Origin: DATKXU01 sp035528905 | GTDB lineage: Bacteria > Armatimonadota > UBA5829 > DTJY01 | Direction: 5' to 3' | NCBI GenBank assembly: GCA_035528905.1 | Contig: DATKXU010000113.1 | Coordinates: 1 to 32,757, forward strand | DNA: 32,757 nucleotides | Part shown: positions 7,340 through 15,000 of the stretch, piece after piece | Position numbering within the stretch: position 1 is the stretch's first letter | How the letters are laid out: every line of letters begins with the position of its first letter | Notes under the pieces: model-generated | Database searches by the model: none | What the model saw: only the letters and a program-made list of their open reading frames with translations | Told to the model about the DNA's origin: nothing | Position numbers and translations under genes: made by a program

Positions 7340-8760
7340 CCAAGCACCTCGAAAAACGCGCGCCCCTTGTCCAGCGTCTCCTGGTACTCCATTTCCGGGT
7401 CGGAATCCGCGACAATTCCTCCCCCGACGTGGAAATGGCACGCGCCGTCTTTGATCACAGCCGTCCGAATGCCGATATTCAGATTCACCGAGCCGTCGAA
7501 TCCGAGGTAGCCGATAGATCCCGTATAGACTCCCCGGCGGACAGGCTCGATCTCGTCAATGATCTCCATCGCGCGTATCTTCGGAGCGCCGGTAATTGAT
7601 CCTCCCGGAAAGCAGGCCGCCAGCAGATCTACCGGGTCGCATTCGCGGCGCAGGACCCCGGTAACCGCCGAGACCAGATGATGCACTGTCGGATAGCTCT
7701 CCACACACGCGAGTTCAGGCACCGCGACGGACCCGAATTCGCACACCCGGCCCAGGTCGTTCCTCTCCAGGTCCACGATCATCACGTTCTCGGCCAGATC
7801 CTTCTCGCTGTGGACAAGCTCCACTGCCAGCCTTTGATCCTCGGCGGGATCGGCTGCTCGCGGCCTGGTTCCCTTGATCGGCCTGGTCTCTACCAGGCGC
7901 GTCACCGGGTCGAGGGTCAGGAAGCATTCGGGGGACGAGCTCACAACCCGAAAGCCGCCCGGGTTCAGATAGGCCGCATATGGCGCCGGGTTCCGCCTCC
8001 TCAGCCGAAGGTACACGTCCCAGGGGTCCGCCTCGGTTGGAAGGCTGAACCTCTGAGAGAGATTGACCTGATAGACGTCTCCGGCGGCTATGTACTCCTT
8101 GACCCGCTTTACGGCCGCGCAGTATCCGGCTTTCGTGAAGCTCGAAGACAGGGTGGGGGACTCCGCCTGTCGAGGCGGGTTAGTTTCCGCCATCCCAGCG
8201 CAGTGCGCTCGCAGGATCAACTCTTCCAGCGCGGCCATTCCAGGCTCTGGATCGGGCGCACCTGGGATGGCGCATCCGTTCAGCGAAACGGTGTGCCTTA
8301 GATGATCGAAGACGGCGGCATGGCTATACAGCCCCAGCCAGCAGTCCGGCAGTCCGAGGTCGTCCCGCGCCGAGATTGACGCATATTCCACGAAGGTTCG
8401 CAGCTCGTAGCCCAGGTAGCCGACTGCACCGCCGACGAATAATGGTTCGGAAGAGGAAGGTGCCGCGCAGGCGGAAAGGACATCTCGCAGCAGCTCGAAA
8501 GGCGAGTCAATCCCGCTCGCAGAGGGGAATGGGACGTTGAGGACAGTGCGGCCGCCGATGGAATGGAGTGTGCCGAACGGCTCGGTGCAGATGACGGAGT
8601 ATCTGCCGCGCAACGCCGCGCCGGACTGGCTCTCCAGCAGGACGGAGCCGGGCAGGTGCGCGACCGGCGAGAATACTTCTGCGGGCTCGATCCAGAACGG
8701 AAGTGTCCGACTCAAGAGCCCAGGGGCGCTTTCAATTAGTCCAGAGTCCACGCTCGCCAC
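7315..8760 (-). CDS. pabB: Aminodeoxychorismate synthase component I
   Basis: This 481-residue enzyme belongs to the chorismate-utilising family. It combines chorismate and ammonia into 4-amino-4-deoxychorismate for p-aminobenzoate and folate. The C-terminal catalytic half is complete: GDVYQVNLSQRF, the PIKGTRPR motif whose lysine marks PabB (anthranilate synthase has PIAGT), HSEKDLAENVMIVDLERND, FPGGSITGAPK, and VGGGIVADSDPEMEY. The N-terminal half corresponds to the anthranilate-synthase N domain. No glutamine amidotransferase (pabA) is in the window. The predicted start is GTG 8760. The sequence upstream is unusual, made of GGAGTAATGGGGTGATGG-like words that also supply its purine-rich binding site. 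It follows udg by 22 bases and overlaps pabC by 25. Confidence 0.9.
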   Translation of the reverse strand: MASVDSGLIESAPGLLSRTLPFWIEPAEVFSPVAHLPGSVLLESQSGAALRGRYSVICTEPFGTLHSIGGRTVLNVPFPSASGIDSPFELLRDVLSACAAPSSSEPLFVGGAVGYLGYELRTFVEYASISARDDLGLPDCWLGLYSHAAVFDHLRHTVSLNGCAIPGAPDPEPGMAALEELILRAHCAGMAETNPPRQAESPTLSSSFTKAGYCAAVKRVKEYIAAGDVYQVNLSQRFSLPTEADPWDVYLRLRRRNPAPYAAYLNPGGFRVVSSSPECFLTLDPVTRLVETRPIKGTRPRAADPAEDQRLAVELVHSEKDLAENVMIVDLERNDLGRVCEFGSVAVPELACVESYPTVHHLVSAVTGVLRRECDPVDLLAACFPGGSITGAPKIRAMEIIDEIEPVRRGVYTGSIGYLGFDGSVNLNIGIRTAVIKDGACHFHVGGGIVADSDPEMEYQETLDKGRAFFEVLGCQETIPV

Positions 8761-8786
8761 CCATCACCCCATTACTCCATTCTCAA
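8761..8786. repeat. Short-word repeat between udg and pabB
   Basis: This segment is built of near-copies of an ACTCCATT/ACCCCATT word: CATCACCCC, ATTACTCC, ATTCTC. The same words recur in the hairpin at 15001-15066. It forms the pabB ribosome-binding region and the last codons of the udg spacer. Confidence 0.45.
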
Positions 8787-9412
8787 AACAGGCTCAATTT
8801 CGGCTCTTTCTTCGCTTCGATGACCTTCTGTCTGGCAGCGGCGATGTCTGCGACTAGCGAGGCCCTGGCCGCCTGGAACGTCTCGCCGTCCTGCCTCAAG
8901 ATGTACGCGGGATGCAGGGCTGCCATTGCATATCTGGCGTACGGAGTGGAGAACCAGATACCGCGCTCTTTGGTCATCTTGAAGTCCTTATGTATAATCA
9001 CATTCGCCGCCGGGCCGCCGAGGCACAGGATGACCAGTGGCTCCATGATCTCCAACTGCTGCTGGAGCCAGGGCAGGCAAGCGTTGACCTCCGACAGCCG
9101 GGGCGGGCGGTTCCGAACGCTCCCGCCCTCGACGATGCTCGCGCGGCACTTCAGTATATTGCAAATGTAAACGTGCTGCCGCGTGATCGCGTTTTCCCGC
9201 AGCGCCTGATCGAGAAGCTGCCCGGCCCTGCCGACGAACGGCCTCCCCGTCGCGTCTTCGTTTGCGCCGGGACCTTCGCCGATGAGAACCAGAGGCGTGG
9301 CCGGGTTCCCCTCGCCGAAGACGACGTTCGTCCTGGTCTCGCAAAGCTCGCATGCCTGGCAGTTGAGGGCTTTGGCCTTCAGTTCCTCCATGCGCTCTTC
9401 GATGTCGGGCAT
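8783..9412 (-). CDS. udg: Family 4 uracil-DNA glycosylase (Fe-S type)
   Basis: The product has 209 residues. Four cysteines in the family 4 arrangement (C18, C21, C89, C112) can bind a 4Fe-4S cluster. The uracil-binding motif GEGPGANED (45-53), the stretch GRPFVGRAGQLLD and the DNA-contact motif HPAY (167-170) are all present. The enzyme removes uracil from DNA after cytosine deamination and starts base excision repair. This family is typical of archaea and many thermophilic or early-branching bacteria. A small insertion (about residues 91-99) separates KCR from the NRPP motif, which are usually adjacent. It starts 1 base after the HIT gene stops, so the two are co-translated. The endonuclease IV remnant near 6000 is another base-excision gene. 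Confidence 0.92.
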   Translation of the reverse strand: MPDIEERMEELKAKALNCQACELCETRTNVVFGEGNPATPLVLIGEGPGANEDATGRPFVGRAGQLLDQALRENAITRQHVYICNILKCRASIVEGGSVRNRPPRLSEVNACLPWLQQQLEIMEPLVILCLGGPAANVIIHKDFKMTKERGIWFSTPYARYAMAALHPAYILRQDGETFQAARASLVADIAAARQKVIEAKKEPKLSLF

Positions 9413-9413
9413 A

Positions 9414-9908
9414 TCAGGGCGCTCCCAGTTCTTCCATCTTCTTCTTGAGCTTGTCGTAGGTTGACCGGAGGCTCTCCGGGAGCACCTTAGTGCCCGCGGT
9501 CACCGGCATGAAATTTGTATCGCCGTTCCACCTTGGAACGATATGCCAGTGGATGTGGTCGGCGACTCCTGCGCCGGCGCTCCGGCCCAGGTTCATGCCG
9601 AGGTTGAAGCCGTCCGGCTGCACTGCCGCCGTCAGCAGCCGCACGGAATACCTGATCAGGTGGCTGATCTCCAGCAGCTCATCGTCCTCCAGTTCGTACA
9701 TATCGGCTGTGTGCTTGAACGGGGCCACCATCAGATGGCCGCTGTTGTACGGAAAGGAGTTCAGCATGATGAAGCCGGTTTCCCCTCGGTAGAGTACGAA
9801 GTTCTCCTCGTCCTTGAGCTGCGCCGGCAGCTCGCAGAACAAGCACTCCCGGACTCTGCCGCCCTGCTCGATATACTGCATGCGCCAGGGAGCCCATAAT
9901 CTCTCCAT
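9414..9908 (-). CDS. HIT-family nucleotide hydrolase/phosphorylase
   Basis: This 164-residue protein starts at ATG 9908, with AGGAG 8 bases upstream (complement of 9917-9921); a TTG one codon earlier is less well placed. The histidine triad is HIHWHIVPRW (about residues 118-127), preceded by the NLGRSAGAGVADH segment typical of the Ap4A-phosphorylase/FHIT-like branch. The N-terminus has the RLWAPWRMQYI start, and ECLFCEL carries the paired cysteines found in this subgroup, which may bind zinc. Relatives act on dinucleoside polyphosphates or nucleotide conjugates; the exact substrate is unknown. It is the first gene of the operon with udg, pabB and pabC. Confidence 0.88.
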   Translation of the reverse strand: MERLWAPWRMQYIEQGGRVRECLFCELPAQLKDEENFVLYRGETGFIMLNSFPYNSGHLMVAPFKHTADMYELEDDELLEISHLIRYSVRLLTAAVQPDGFNLGMNLGRSAGAGVADHIHWHIVPRWNGDTNFMPVTAGTKVLPESLRSTYDKLKKKMEELGAP

Positions 9909-10208
9909 CAAAGTTTCTCCTGTTCCTCGGGGTAGACTTTAGAGCGTAGACCTCCGCCTCATGCTGCGGGAATGGTTCCTTTCCCGCAGCGGCGCAATGA
10001 CATACGAATCCTGCCGCCGGAAAGGACTGCATTTTGGCGGCGTCAAGGGTGCCATCAACCCGGAGGGTTTTGCTCGCGCGCAGCCCGGAATTCATTCCTG
10101 GGCACTGGGTCCGTGAGCGATGCCGGGTCGGGCCTGGTTCAGCGCGGCGGACTGCATTCCGGCAGCATCAAACTCGGTTACCGACCACTGCCGACTGACC
10201 GCTAACGA
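9909..10208. other. Intergenic region between grpE and the HIT operon
   Basis: No gene is visible in these 300 bases. Two stem-loops can be seen. One is a perfect 10-bp stem GCTGCGGGAA (9963-9972) / TTCCCGCAGC (9981-9990). The other is a less stable GCCGCC/GGCGGC pairing around 10012-10040. They could end the hrcA-chaperonin-grpE transcript. dnaK, which usually follows grpE, is not here. Confidence 0.5.
9963..9990 (-). terminator. Stem-loop downstream of grpE
   Basis: This is a perfect 10-bp inverted repeat with an 8-base loop, about 220 bases beyond the grpE stop and upstream of the HIT gene. There is no T-run, so an intrinsic terminator is only one possibility. Confidence 0.45.
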
Positions 10209-10853
10209 CTACTCTTCCGGATGCCGTGCGACCTTCACCATGCTCGGCTTGATAACCTTGTCGCCCAGCATGTAGCCTTTCTGGAACTCCTCGATGATGG
10301 CGTTGTCGGGATACTCGTCGGTTTCCACGCGCATCACAGCTTCGTGCTTTGTCGGGTCGAACTGCTGCCCCTCGGTCTCGATGGGCCTGACGCCCTCCTT
10401 CTCCAGGACGTCACGAAGCTGGCGCAGGATGAGAACAACTCCGCCGTGCAGGGCGTCGAAGTCGTTCATCTCCTCTGCCGTCTTGATCGCCCGCTCGAAG
10501 TTGTCGAGCACCGGAAGCAGCCGGATGATGAAATCCTCGATGCCGAACTGTCTTGCCTGCTCGAGCTCTGCGCGGACCCGGCGCCGGTAATTGTCAAAAT
10601 CCGCAACCGCCCGGAGGAGGTTCTCGTGTTCCTCTTCCGCGCGTTTCTCCGCTGCTTCACATCGTTCTGCGAGAAGGCGTATATCCTGTGGCAGGACGCG
10701 CTCGGCCTCGGACTCCGCGACTACGTCCGCCGCCTCGGGAGACTCCTGGAAGACTTCCTCGGGGGCGGCTCCGGTCTCCGCCAGCTCCTTATCTCTCTCC
10801 TGCTGAGCCCGTGTTTTATCTGAGTCTATCGGGATTTTCCGCTTCTGTGTCAT
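10209..10853 (-). CDS. grpE: Nucleotide exchange factor GrpE
   Basis: The product has 214 residues. The start is ATG 10853, which overlaps the chaperonin stop by 4 bases (ATGA), with AGGAG 10 bases upstream; the frame stays open further upstream but only over chaperonin coding sequence. The first ~60 residues are a charged, disordered tail. A long helix follows (~60-120), containing the characteristic NLLRAVADFDNYRRRVRAE, then LLPVLDNFERAI, and the C-terminal beta-domain with EGQQFDPTKHEAVM and GYMLGDKVIKPSMVKVA. GrpE releases ADP from DnaK and so resets the Hsp70 cycle. No dnaK or dnaJ follows in this window. The coupling is instead to a group III chaperonin, which is unusual. Confidence 0.95.
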   Translation of the reverse strand: MTQKRKIPIDSDKTRAQQERDKELAETGAAPEEVFQESPEAADVVAESEAERVLPQDIRLLAERCEAAEKRAEEEHENLLRAVADFDNYRRRVRAELEQARQFGIEDFIIRLLPVLDNFERAIKTAEEMNDFDALHGGVVLILRQLRDVLEKEGVRPIETEGQQFDPTKHEAVMRVETDEYPDNAIIEEFQKGYMLGDKVIKPSMVKVARHPEE

Positions 10854-12442
10854 AAGTTCAATTCTCCTGCGACTTGGCCGGTGCTGCTGGCCGTTCCGGG
10901 CGATGCGCCATCGCGCCTTCGGATGATCGTATTGATTCTGAGAACGGCCTCCGCGACTTCCGCTGCTGCTTTGAGAGCATGAATCTTCACCCGCGCGGGA
11001 TCCACGACGCCCAGTTCGTACATATCGGCGATGTCGCCTGCGTCGCAATCAACGGCAAGCGACGGACTTCCACGCTCCGCCTGGGCCGCTATCACGTCTT
11101 CAACTTTCTCCAAGGGGTTGAAGCCGGCGTTGGCGACGATCTGCGCAAGGGGCCTTTTCAACGCCTGCGCGACGCAGTCCACGCCGTAGGACGCCATGCC
11201 CTTGACGCTTTCCCTGAGGGCTGAAACCTCCCGTGCCGCCGCGATTTCGACGGAGCCGCCGCCGGGAACCACTCCGCCGGAGATTGCCGCCTGCACCGCG
11301 GCCGCAGCGTCCTCCGCGATGCGCTCGCGCTCCTCCTTGACCTCGCGCGTGGCAGCGCCGACAAGTATGGTCGCCGCCGGCTTGCCTGCTCCGCCAACGA
11401 TCCGTATATGGCCTAGCCGTTCATCTTCGTATACCCGCTCGCATTTGCCCAAAAACTTTGCTAGCTCTTCTGCGGGTTTCTTCAGACCTGCGCGCTTGAT
11501 GCTGCGGGCCCCGGTATGCTCGACGATCCTGACTATGTCCCTGGACGACGCCCTGCGGATGACCACTACACCAGCGTCCGTCAGCAGTTCTTCCGCCGCA
11601 TCGGCCGCCGATTTGTGTACAACTACGAGGCCTACGCCCAGCTCTACGATCTTCTGAAGGCTCTCCTTGAACTCGTTCTGAAGCTGCAGATACCTTGCGA
11701 AGCCCGACTCCGTGCTGAGCGCGTCGTCTCCCAGTTGCTCCGGCTCGAGGGCGTCGTCTATCACCAGGACGAGCGCATTCTCTAGAGAGCGCGGCATCAG
11801 GCGGTTCATGCGCTCCTTCTCGATTATCAAGCCGGTGAAGACCTCGCTCTCGGCGCACTCCTTTGCGACGACGGCATCGGCCAGTCGGAAGGCGGGATCC
11901 GACAGATTCTCCTTGCCGACCAATCCGGCGGCTCGGACGACGAGGTCCGCGATGTCCTTGCTCTCCCGCCCCGCGATGTATGCGGCCTGCCAGAGAAGCG
12001 GGTCGTCGAGGCCGGTGACCGGCTTTGCGGCGGACTCCATGACCTCCAGCGCCCTGCCGATGCCCGTAGACATGCCCTCGATCACCTTTGTGACCGGGAC
12101 GCCTTTCATGATGTGGCTGACACCTTCGGCGACGAGAGCGCTTGCCAGGATTGCGGCCGTGGTGGTGCCGTCGCCGACCTCGGCATCCTGGGCTTTGGCG
12201 GTTCGTATCAACATGCGGGCGGCAGGATGATTCGCCTCGATCCTGTCGAGTATCGTGCTGCCGTCGTTGGTGACGGTGACATCGCCGAACTTGTCCACGA
12301 GCATGCAGTTCAGCCCCTTGGGGCCCAGCGTGCCCTCGATCGCGGAGGCGACCGCACGCACCGCGCCCGCATTCGTCAACAGCGCGGACATGCGCTCGTC
12401 CACATCCGCCGATTTACTGACCTGCTTAACGTTTGAACTCAT
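10850..12442 (-). CDS. Bacterial group III (thermosome/TCP-1-like) chaperonin
   Basis: This 530-residue protein belongs to the archaeal/eukaryotic type of chaperonin, not GroEL. The ATP-binding motifs are GTLGPKGLN (38-45), VTNDGSTIL (57-65), VGDGTTTAA (89-97) and GGVVPGGGSVE in the C-terminal equatorial domain, preceded by the AEDAAAAV segment that bears the predicted catalytic aspartate. The apical part carries the long insertion expected for a built-in lid, so no GroES partner would be needed. The C-terminus lacks the Gly-Met tail of GroEL. Start ATG 12442 begins MSSNVKQ, matching the family; the binding site is weak. Such group III chaperonins are known from Carboxydothermus and a limited set of other bacteria, typically near dnaK-operon genes. 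Here it is sandwiched between hrcA and grpE. No groEL/groES is in the window. Confidence 0.9.
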   Translation of the reverse strand: MSSNVKQVSKSADVDERMSALLTNAGAVRAVASAIEGTLGPKGLNCMLVDKFGDVTVTNDGSTILDRIEANHPAARMLIRTAKAQDAEVGDGTTTAAILASALVAEGVSHIMKGVPVTKVIEGMSTGIGRALEVMESAAKPVTGLDDPLLWQAAYIAGRESKDIADLVVRAAGLVGKENLSDPAFRLADAVVAKECAESEVFTGLIIEKERMNRLMPRSLENALVLVIDDALEPEQLGDDALSTESGFARYLQLQNEFKESLQKIVELGVGLVVVHKSAADAAEELLTDAGVVVIRRASSRDIVRIVEHTGARSIKRAGLKKPAEELAKFLGKCERVYEDERLGHIRIVGGAGKPAATILVGAATREVKEERERIAEDAAAAVQAAISGGVVPGGGSVEIAAAREVSALRESVKGMASYGVDCVAQALKRPLAQIVANAGFNPLEKVEDVIAAQAERGSPSLAVDCDAGDIADMYELGVVDPARVKIHALKAAAEVAEAVLRINTIIRRRDGASPGTASSTGQVAGELNL

Positions 12443-12509
12443 GGTCCGCCTGACAATCGTAAAGGCCGAGGTGCGAAGCTCTCGACCTGACAAAGGGGTC
12501 CAGGGATCC

Positions 12510-12599
12510 AGATAGCCGCTCTTACTCTTACTCCTGCTCGTGGATCCGCGTGTGGGTGAATCCACACGCGGATCCCACAAACCCCCGCCTGCGGCGGGG
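12510..12599 (-). repeat. Repeat-rich spacer with two strong hairpins between hrcA and the chaperonin gene
   Basis: A 14-bp perfect stem, GGATCCGCGTGTGG (12542-12555) with CCACACGCGGATCC (12562-12575), is followed by CCCCGCC (12583-12589) / GGCGGGG (12593-12599) with a 3-base loop. Read on the minus strand, the second stem is followed by TTTGT, so it may partly terminate hrcA transcripts before the chaperonin. The neighbouring words CTTACTCTTACTCCTGCT and CTGGATCCCTGG also occur in other spacers of the window. Confidence 0.6.
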
Positions 12600-12687
12600 C
12601 TCTCCTGCTATGCCGTTCCTTACTTGACCTCAGCCTGCCTGATCGGGCACCCTGCGCTGGGACGGATTCCCCTGGATTCCTTCGCTA

Positions 12688-13725
12688 TCATCCTATACTC
12701 AGCGATGTGAGCAGTTGGCTGAGGTTGGATACCATAAACCGGACCGCGGCCACTGCGCTCCGGTAATCCATCCTCGTGGGACCGACCACGCCGATACTGC
12801 CGCAGACCCTGAGCCCTACCGAGTACTGCGAAGTGATGAAGCTGCACTCCCGCATCTCCTCGAACTGGTTCTCCGAGCCGATGATCACCGTCACGTCTTT
12901 GCCCAGCAAGGCGCTGCTGAGGATTTGGAACAGCGCCCTTCTGTGCTCGAGCACCTCCAGTATCCAGGCGGCTCTCTCCGTCCGGGCGAACTCCGGCTGT
13001 TTCAGTATGTGGCTGGTCCCGTCCATGTATATCTCGTCATCTGCGGTGCTGAGCAGGGCCTGCTTCAGTATAGTGGCGATCCTCTTGTACAGCCCCTTCA
13101 GCCGGAGCAGTTCGGTCGGCGGCTCCTCGTCGGCAAGTGCAGGAAAGCTGCTCAGATCCACTCCCTGGAAGCGTGCATTGATGAGATTCCCCAAGGCCGC
13201 CAGGTTTGTGGATGGCAATGTCTCCGGGTAATCCAGCACCCGGTGATCAATGTGACCGGTGTTGAGCATGGTCACGACCAAGACCTTCCCGGGGGCGACC
13301 GCCGACAGGGCAACATGCTTGACGCTGGTAACGTCCATCTGCGGCGTGGTCGCGAGAGACGTGTAGCTCGTGAGCTCGGAGAGGATCCGGCAGGTGTGCT
13401 GGATTATGCTTTCAACTTCGCTCTCAAGGGGATCGTAGCTTCGCCTGGCGTGGTAAGTCTCGGCAGGACCCAACGTCGGATCGGGCATGAGTCGGTCAAC
13501 ATAATACCGATAGCCCAGGTCGGAGGGCACACGCCCCGCAGACGTGTGTGGCTGTCGCAGATAGCCCATCTCAGACATGGCCGCCATCTCATTCCGAATG
13601 GTGGCCGGCTTCACGCCGAAATCGTACCTCTGGGCGAGGGCTTCGGAGCCGACCGGCTCCGCTGTCTTCACGTAATCATTGACGACGGCTGCGAGGATTC
13701 CGCGTCTTCTTTCGCCTAATTCCAT
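12688..13725 (-). CDS. hrcA: Heat-inducible transcription repressor HrcA
   Basis: The product has 345 residues, the usual length. The start is ATG 13725 (MELGERRRGIL), with GAGGT 7 bases upstream. The upstream extension of the frame would cross the -10 and -35 boxes. The winged helix spans ~1-85: NDYVKTAEPVGSEAL, VKPATIRNEMAAMSEMGYL and QPHTSAGRVPSDLGYRYYVD. A central GAF-like dimerisation part and the conserved C-terminal IGSENQFEEMRECSFI and VGVVGPTRMDYRSAVAAVRF follow. HrcA represses chaperone genes by binding the CIRCE inverted repeat, TTAGCACTC-N9-GAGTGCTAA. No such element is visible before hrcA or before the chaperonin gene, so its operator here differs or lies elsewhere. Confidence 0.95.
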   Translation of the reverse strand: MELGERRRGILAAVVNDYVKTAEPVGSEALAQRYDFGVKPATIRNEMAAMSEMGYLRQPHTSAGRVPSDLGYRYYVDRLMPDPTLGPAETYHARRSYDPLESEVESIIQHTCRILSELTSYTSLATTPQMDVTSVKHVALSAVAPGKVLVVTMLNTGHIDHRVLDYPETLPSTNLAALGNLINARFQGVDLSSFPALADEEPPTELLRLKGLYKRIATILKQALLSTADDEIYMDGTSHILKQPEFARTERAAWILEVLEHRRALFQILSSALLGKDVTVIIGSENQFEEMRECSFITSQYSVGLRVCGSIGVVGPTRMDYRSAVAAVRFMVSNLSQLLTSLSIG

Positions 13726-13792
13726 CGGCCGCACCTCAGCATGACGAACCGCGCGCTGCATGAAGCCACAACCCCCAGGCTGTTCCGCTCGA

Positions 13793-13821
13793 AGTATACC
13801 AACCCCAGGGCGCAGTGTCAA
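13793..13821 (-). promoter_or_regulatory. Promoter of hrcA (heat-shock operon)
   Basis: On the minus strand a perfect TTGACA (13821-13816) is followed after 17 bases by TATACT (13798-13793). The leader is about 60 bases. The -35 box overlaps the last codons of the truncated permease gene. No CIRCE dyad is present. Confidence 0.8.
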
Positions 13822-14252
13822 GGTTGCAGCACGAAGCTGACCGCGAACAGAGCGGATACTATGGCCATTAGCGGGTGTATCTCTCGAACCTTGCCGCTGA
13901 AGAGCTTCACCAGCGTGTAGGCGATGAAACCATACCCTATGCCGCGAGAGATGCTCAGCGTGAGAGGGGTTACGGCAATCGTGAGGAAGGCGGGGAACGC
14001 CTCTTCCAGCTTGCCGAAGGGTATATCGCGGACAACCGTCATGAGGAGAAAGCCGACGATGATGAGCGCAGTGGCCGCAACCGTCGGCACGCGCGGAAGC
14101 CCGGCCGCTTCCAGGATGGATGGGTTCACGAAGATGATGTACGCCATCGTCATGAAGGTAGTCAGCCCGGCAACCACCTCCGTGCGCAGGTCGGTGCTAT
14201 TCTCCTTAAACCTGAAAAACCGTTCGAGCACCGTCAACCCTCGCCTGTCCAT
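13818..14252 (-). pseudogene. AzgA-family purine permease with the central region deleted
   Basis: This frame encodes ~144 residues. The N-terminus (ERFFRFKENSTDLRTEVVAGLTTFMTMAYIIFVNPSIL) is an excellent AzgA/PbuG-type adenine/guanine/hypoxanthine permease start. The part from ATALIIVGFLLM through FPAFLTIAVTPLTLSISRGIGYGFI to KVREIHPLMAIV is an equally good C-terminus. Family members have ~430-450 residues; here about 290 residues, with most membrane segments and the purine-binding site, are missing. The two ends are joined in frame at ...AAGLPRVPTVAATAL... The two ends share an Ala-Thr-Ala-Leu-like sequence in intact relatives, so a deletion between short homologies is plausible. The remnant could still be translated (ATG 14252, weak binding site), but transport activity is not expected. 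An assembly error is the alternative. Confidence 0.8.
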
Positions 14253-14316
14253 GCTCAAATGCGATGCCGCCGGAATGAACCTGAATGATTCACGATACGC
14301 TCAATCATGCGACACT

Positions 14317-14400
14317 ATGTCATCCTGAACGAAGTGAAGGATCTATCCTTAGAAACGAGAGTAGATTCTTCGTCCCGATTCTCGGGACTCAGAATGACAT
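14317..14400. repeat. Widespread intergenic repeat with TGTCATCCTGA/TCAGAATGACA ends
   Basis: The 84-base element begins ATGTCATCCTGA and ends TCAGAATGACAT, an inverted repeat with one mismatch in 12. Inside it are GAACGAAGTGAAGGATCT, AGATTCTTCG, and the perfect stem GTCCCGA-TTC-TCGGGAC (14372-14388). This matches a family of palindromic intergenic repeats that I recognise from many unrelated bacterial genomes, including Chloroflexi and Bacteroidetes; no transposase is associated. It lies between apt and the broken permease. Confidence 0.75.
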
Positions 14401-14449
14401 GAATAATCGGGGTGAATTCCTTTCCGGCAGCAGGAGCTGCCGACGCTCC

Positions 14450-14974
14450 TCAATACGTGATCAAGCTCTTCACATCATAGCCGGCGAGCTTGTCCAGGCC
14501 CTTCAGGAAGGACAGCTCGATCAGGAAGACGATCCCGGCCACCTGGCCGCCGAGCTCCTCGACAAGCCGGGCCGACGCAGCCGCCGTGCCACCTGTCGCA
14601 AGAAGGTCATCCACGATCAAGACCCTCTGCCCGGGCAAGATCGCATCCCTGTGCATCTCGACCGCGCTTGTCCCGTACTCCAGGTCATACTCGCACTGGA
14701 CGGTTTCGTGGGGCAGCTTGCCGACCTTGCGCACCGGGATGAAGCTCTTGCCGAGCCTCAGGGCCACAGGTGCGCCAAGGACGAAGCCTCTCGACTCTAT
14801 CGCCACGACCACGTCCGGCTTCCTGTGCGCCGCGTACTCTACCATCTTCTCTACTACCTCAGCAAACGCGCGCGGATCCTGAAGTACCGGCGTTATGTCC
14901 TTGAAGATGATGCCCTTCTTGGGGAAATCCGGTATATCTCGTATCAGGCTTGCGGCAAGCAATTCGGCAGCCAT
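14450..14974 (-). CDS. apt: Adenine phosphoribosyltransferase
   Basis: This 174-residue enzyme joins adenine and PRPP to form AMP. ATG 14974 has AAGGAG 8 bases upstream. The frame continues further upstream, but only through the hairpin repeat at 15001-15066. Motifs are RDIPDFPKKGIIFKDITPVL at the N-terminus (flexible lid and adenine contact), VAIESRGFVLGAPVAL, the RKVGKLPHET loop, and the PRPP-binding VLIVDDLLATGGTAAA. It lies downstream of mtnP and mtnA. MtnP releases adenine from methylthioadenosine, and Apt would recapture it, so the three make a coherent salvage unit. The broken AzgA permease follows directly. Confidence 0.95.
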   Translation of the reverse strand: MAAELLAASLIRDIPDFPKKGIIFKDITPVLQDPRAFAEVVEKMVEYAAHRKPDVVVAIESRGFVLGAPVALRLGKSFIPVRKVGKLPHETVQCEYDLEYGTSAVEMHRDAILPGQRVLIVDDLLATGGTAAASARLVEELGGQVAGIVFLIELSFLKGLDKLAGYDVKSLITY

Positions 14975-15000
14975 GTGATAAACTCCTTCTGCACATTCGG

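Noticed and set aside
10853..11048. Upstream extension of the grpE frame
   Set aside because: The extra 65 residues are Arg/Ser-rich, read only over chaperonin coding sequence, and the ATGA overlap with AGGAG upstream marks the real start.
12443..12580. Upstream extension of the chaperonin frame
   Set aside because: It reads through the hairpin spacer, lacks family similarity, and the family N-terminus starts at ATG 12442.
12443..13800. CIRCE operator for HrcA
   Set aside because: I looked for TTAGCACTC-N9-GAGTGCTAA or close variants before hrcA and before the chaperonin gene and found none.
13726..13821. Upstream extension of the hrcA frame
   Set aside because: It would start on the -35 box; the ATG at 13725 has a well-placed GAGGT and the family N-terminus.
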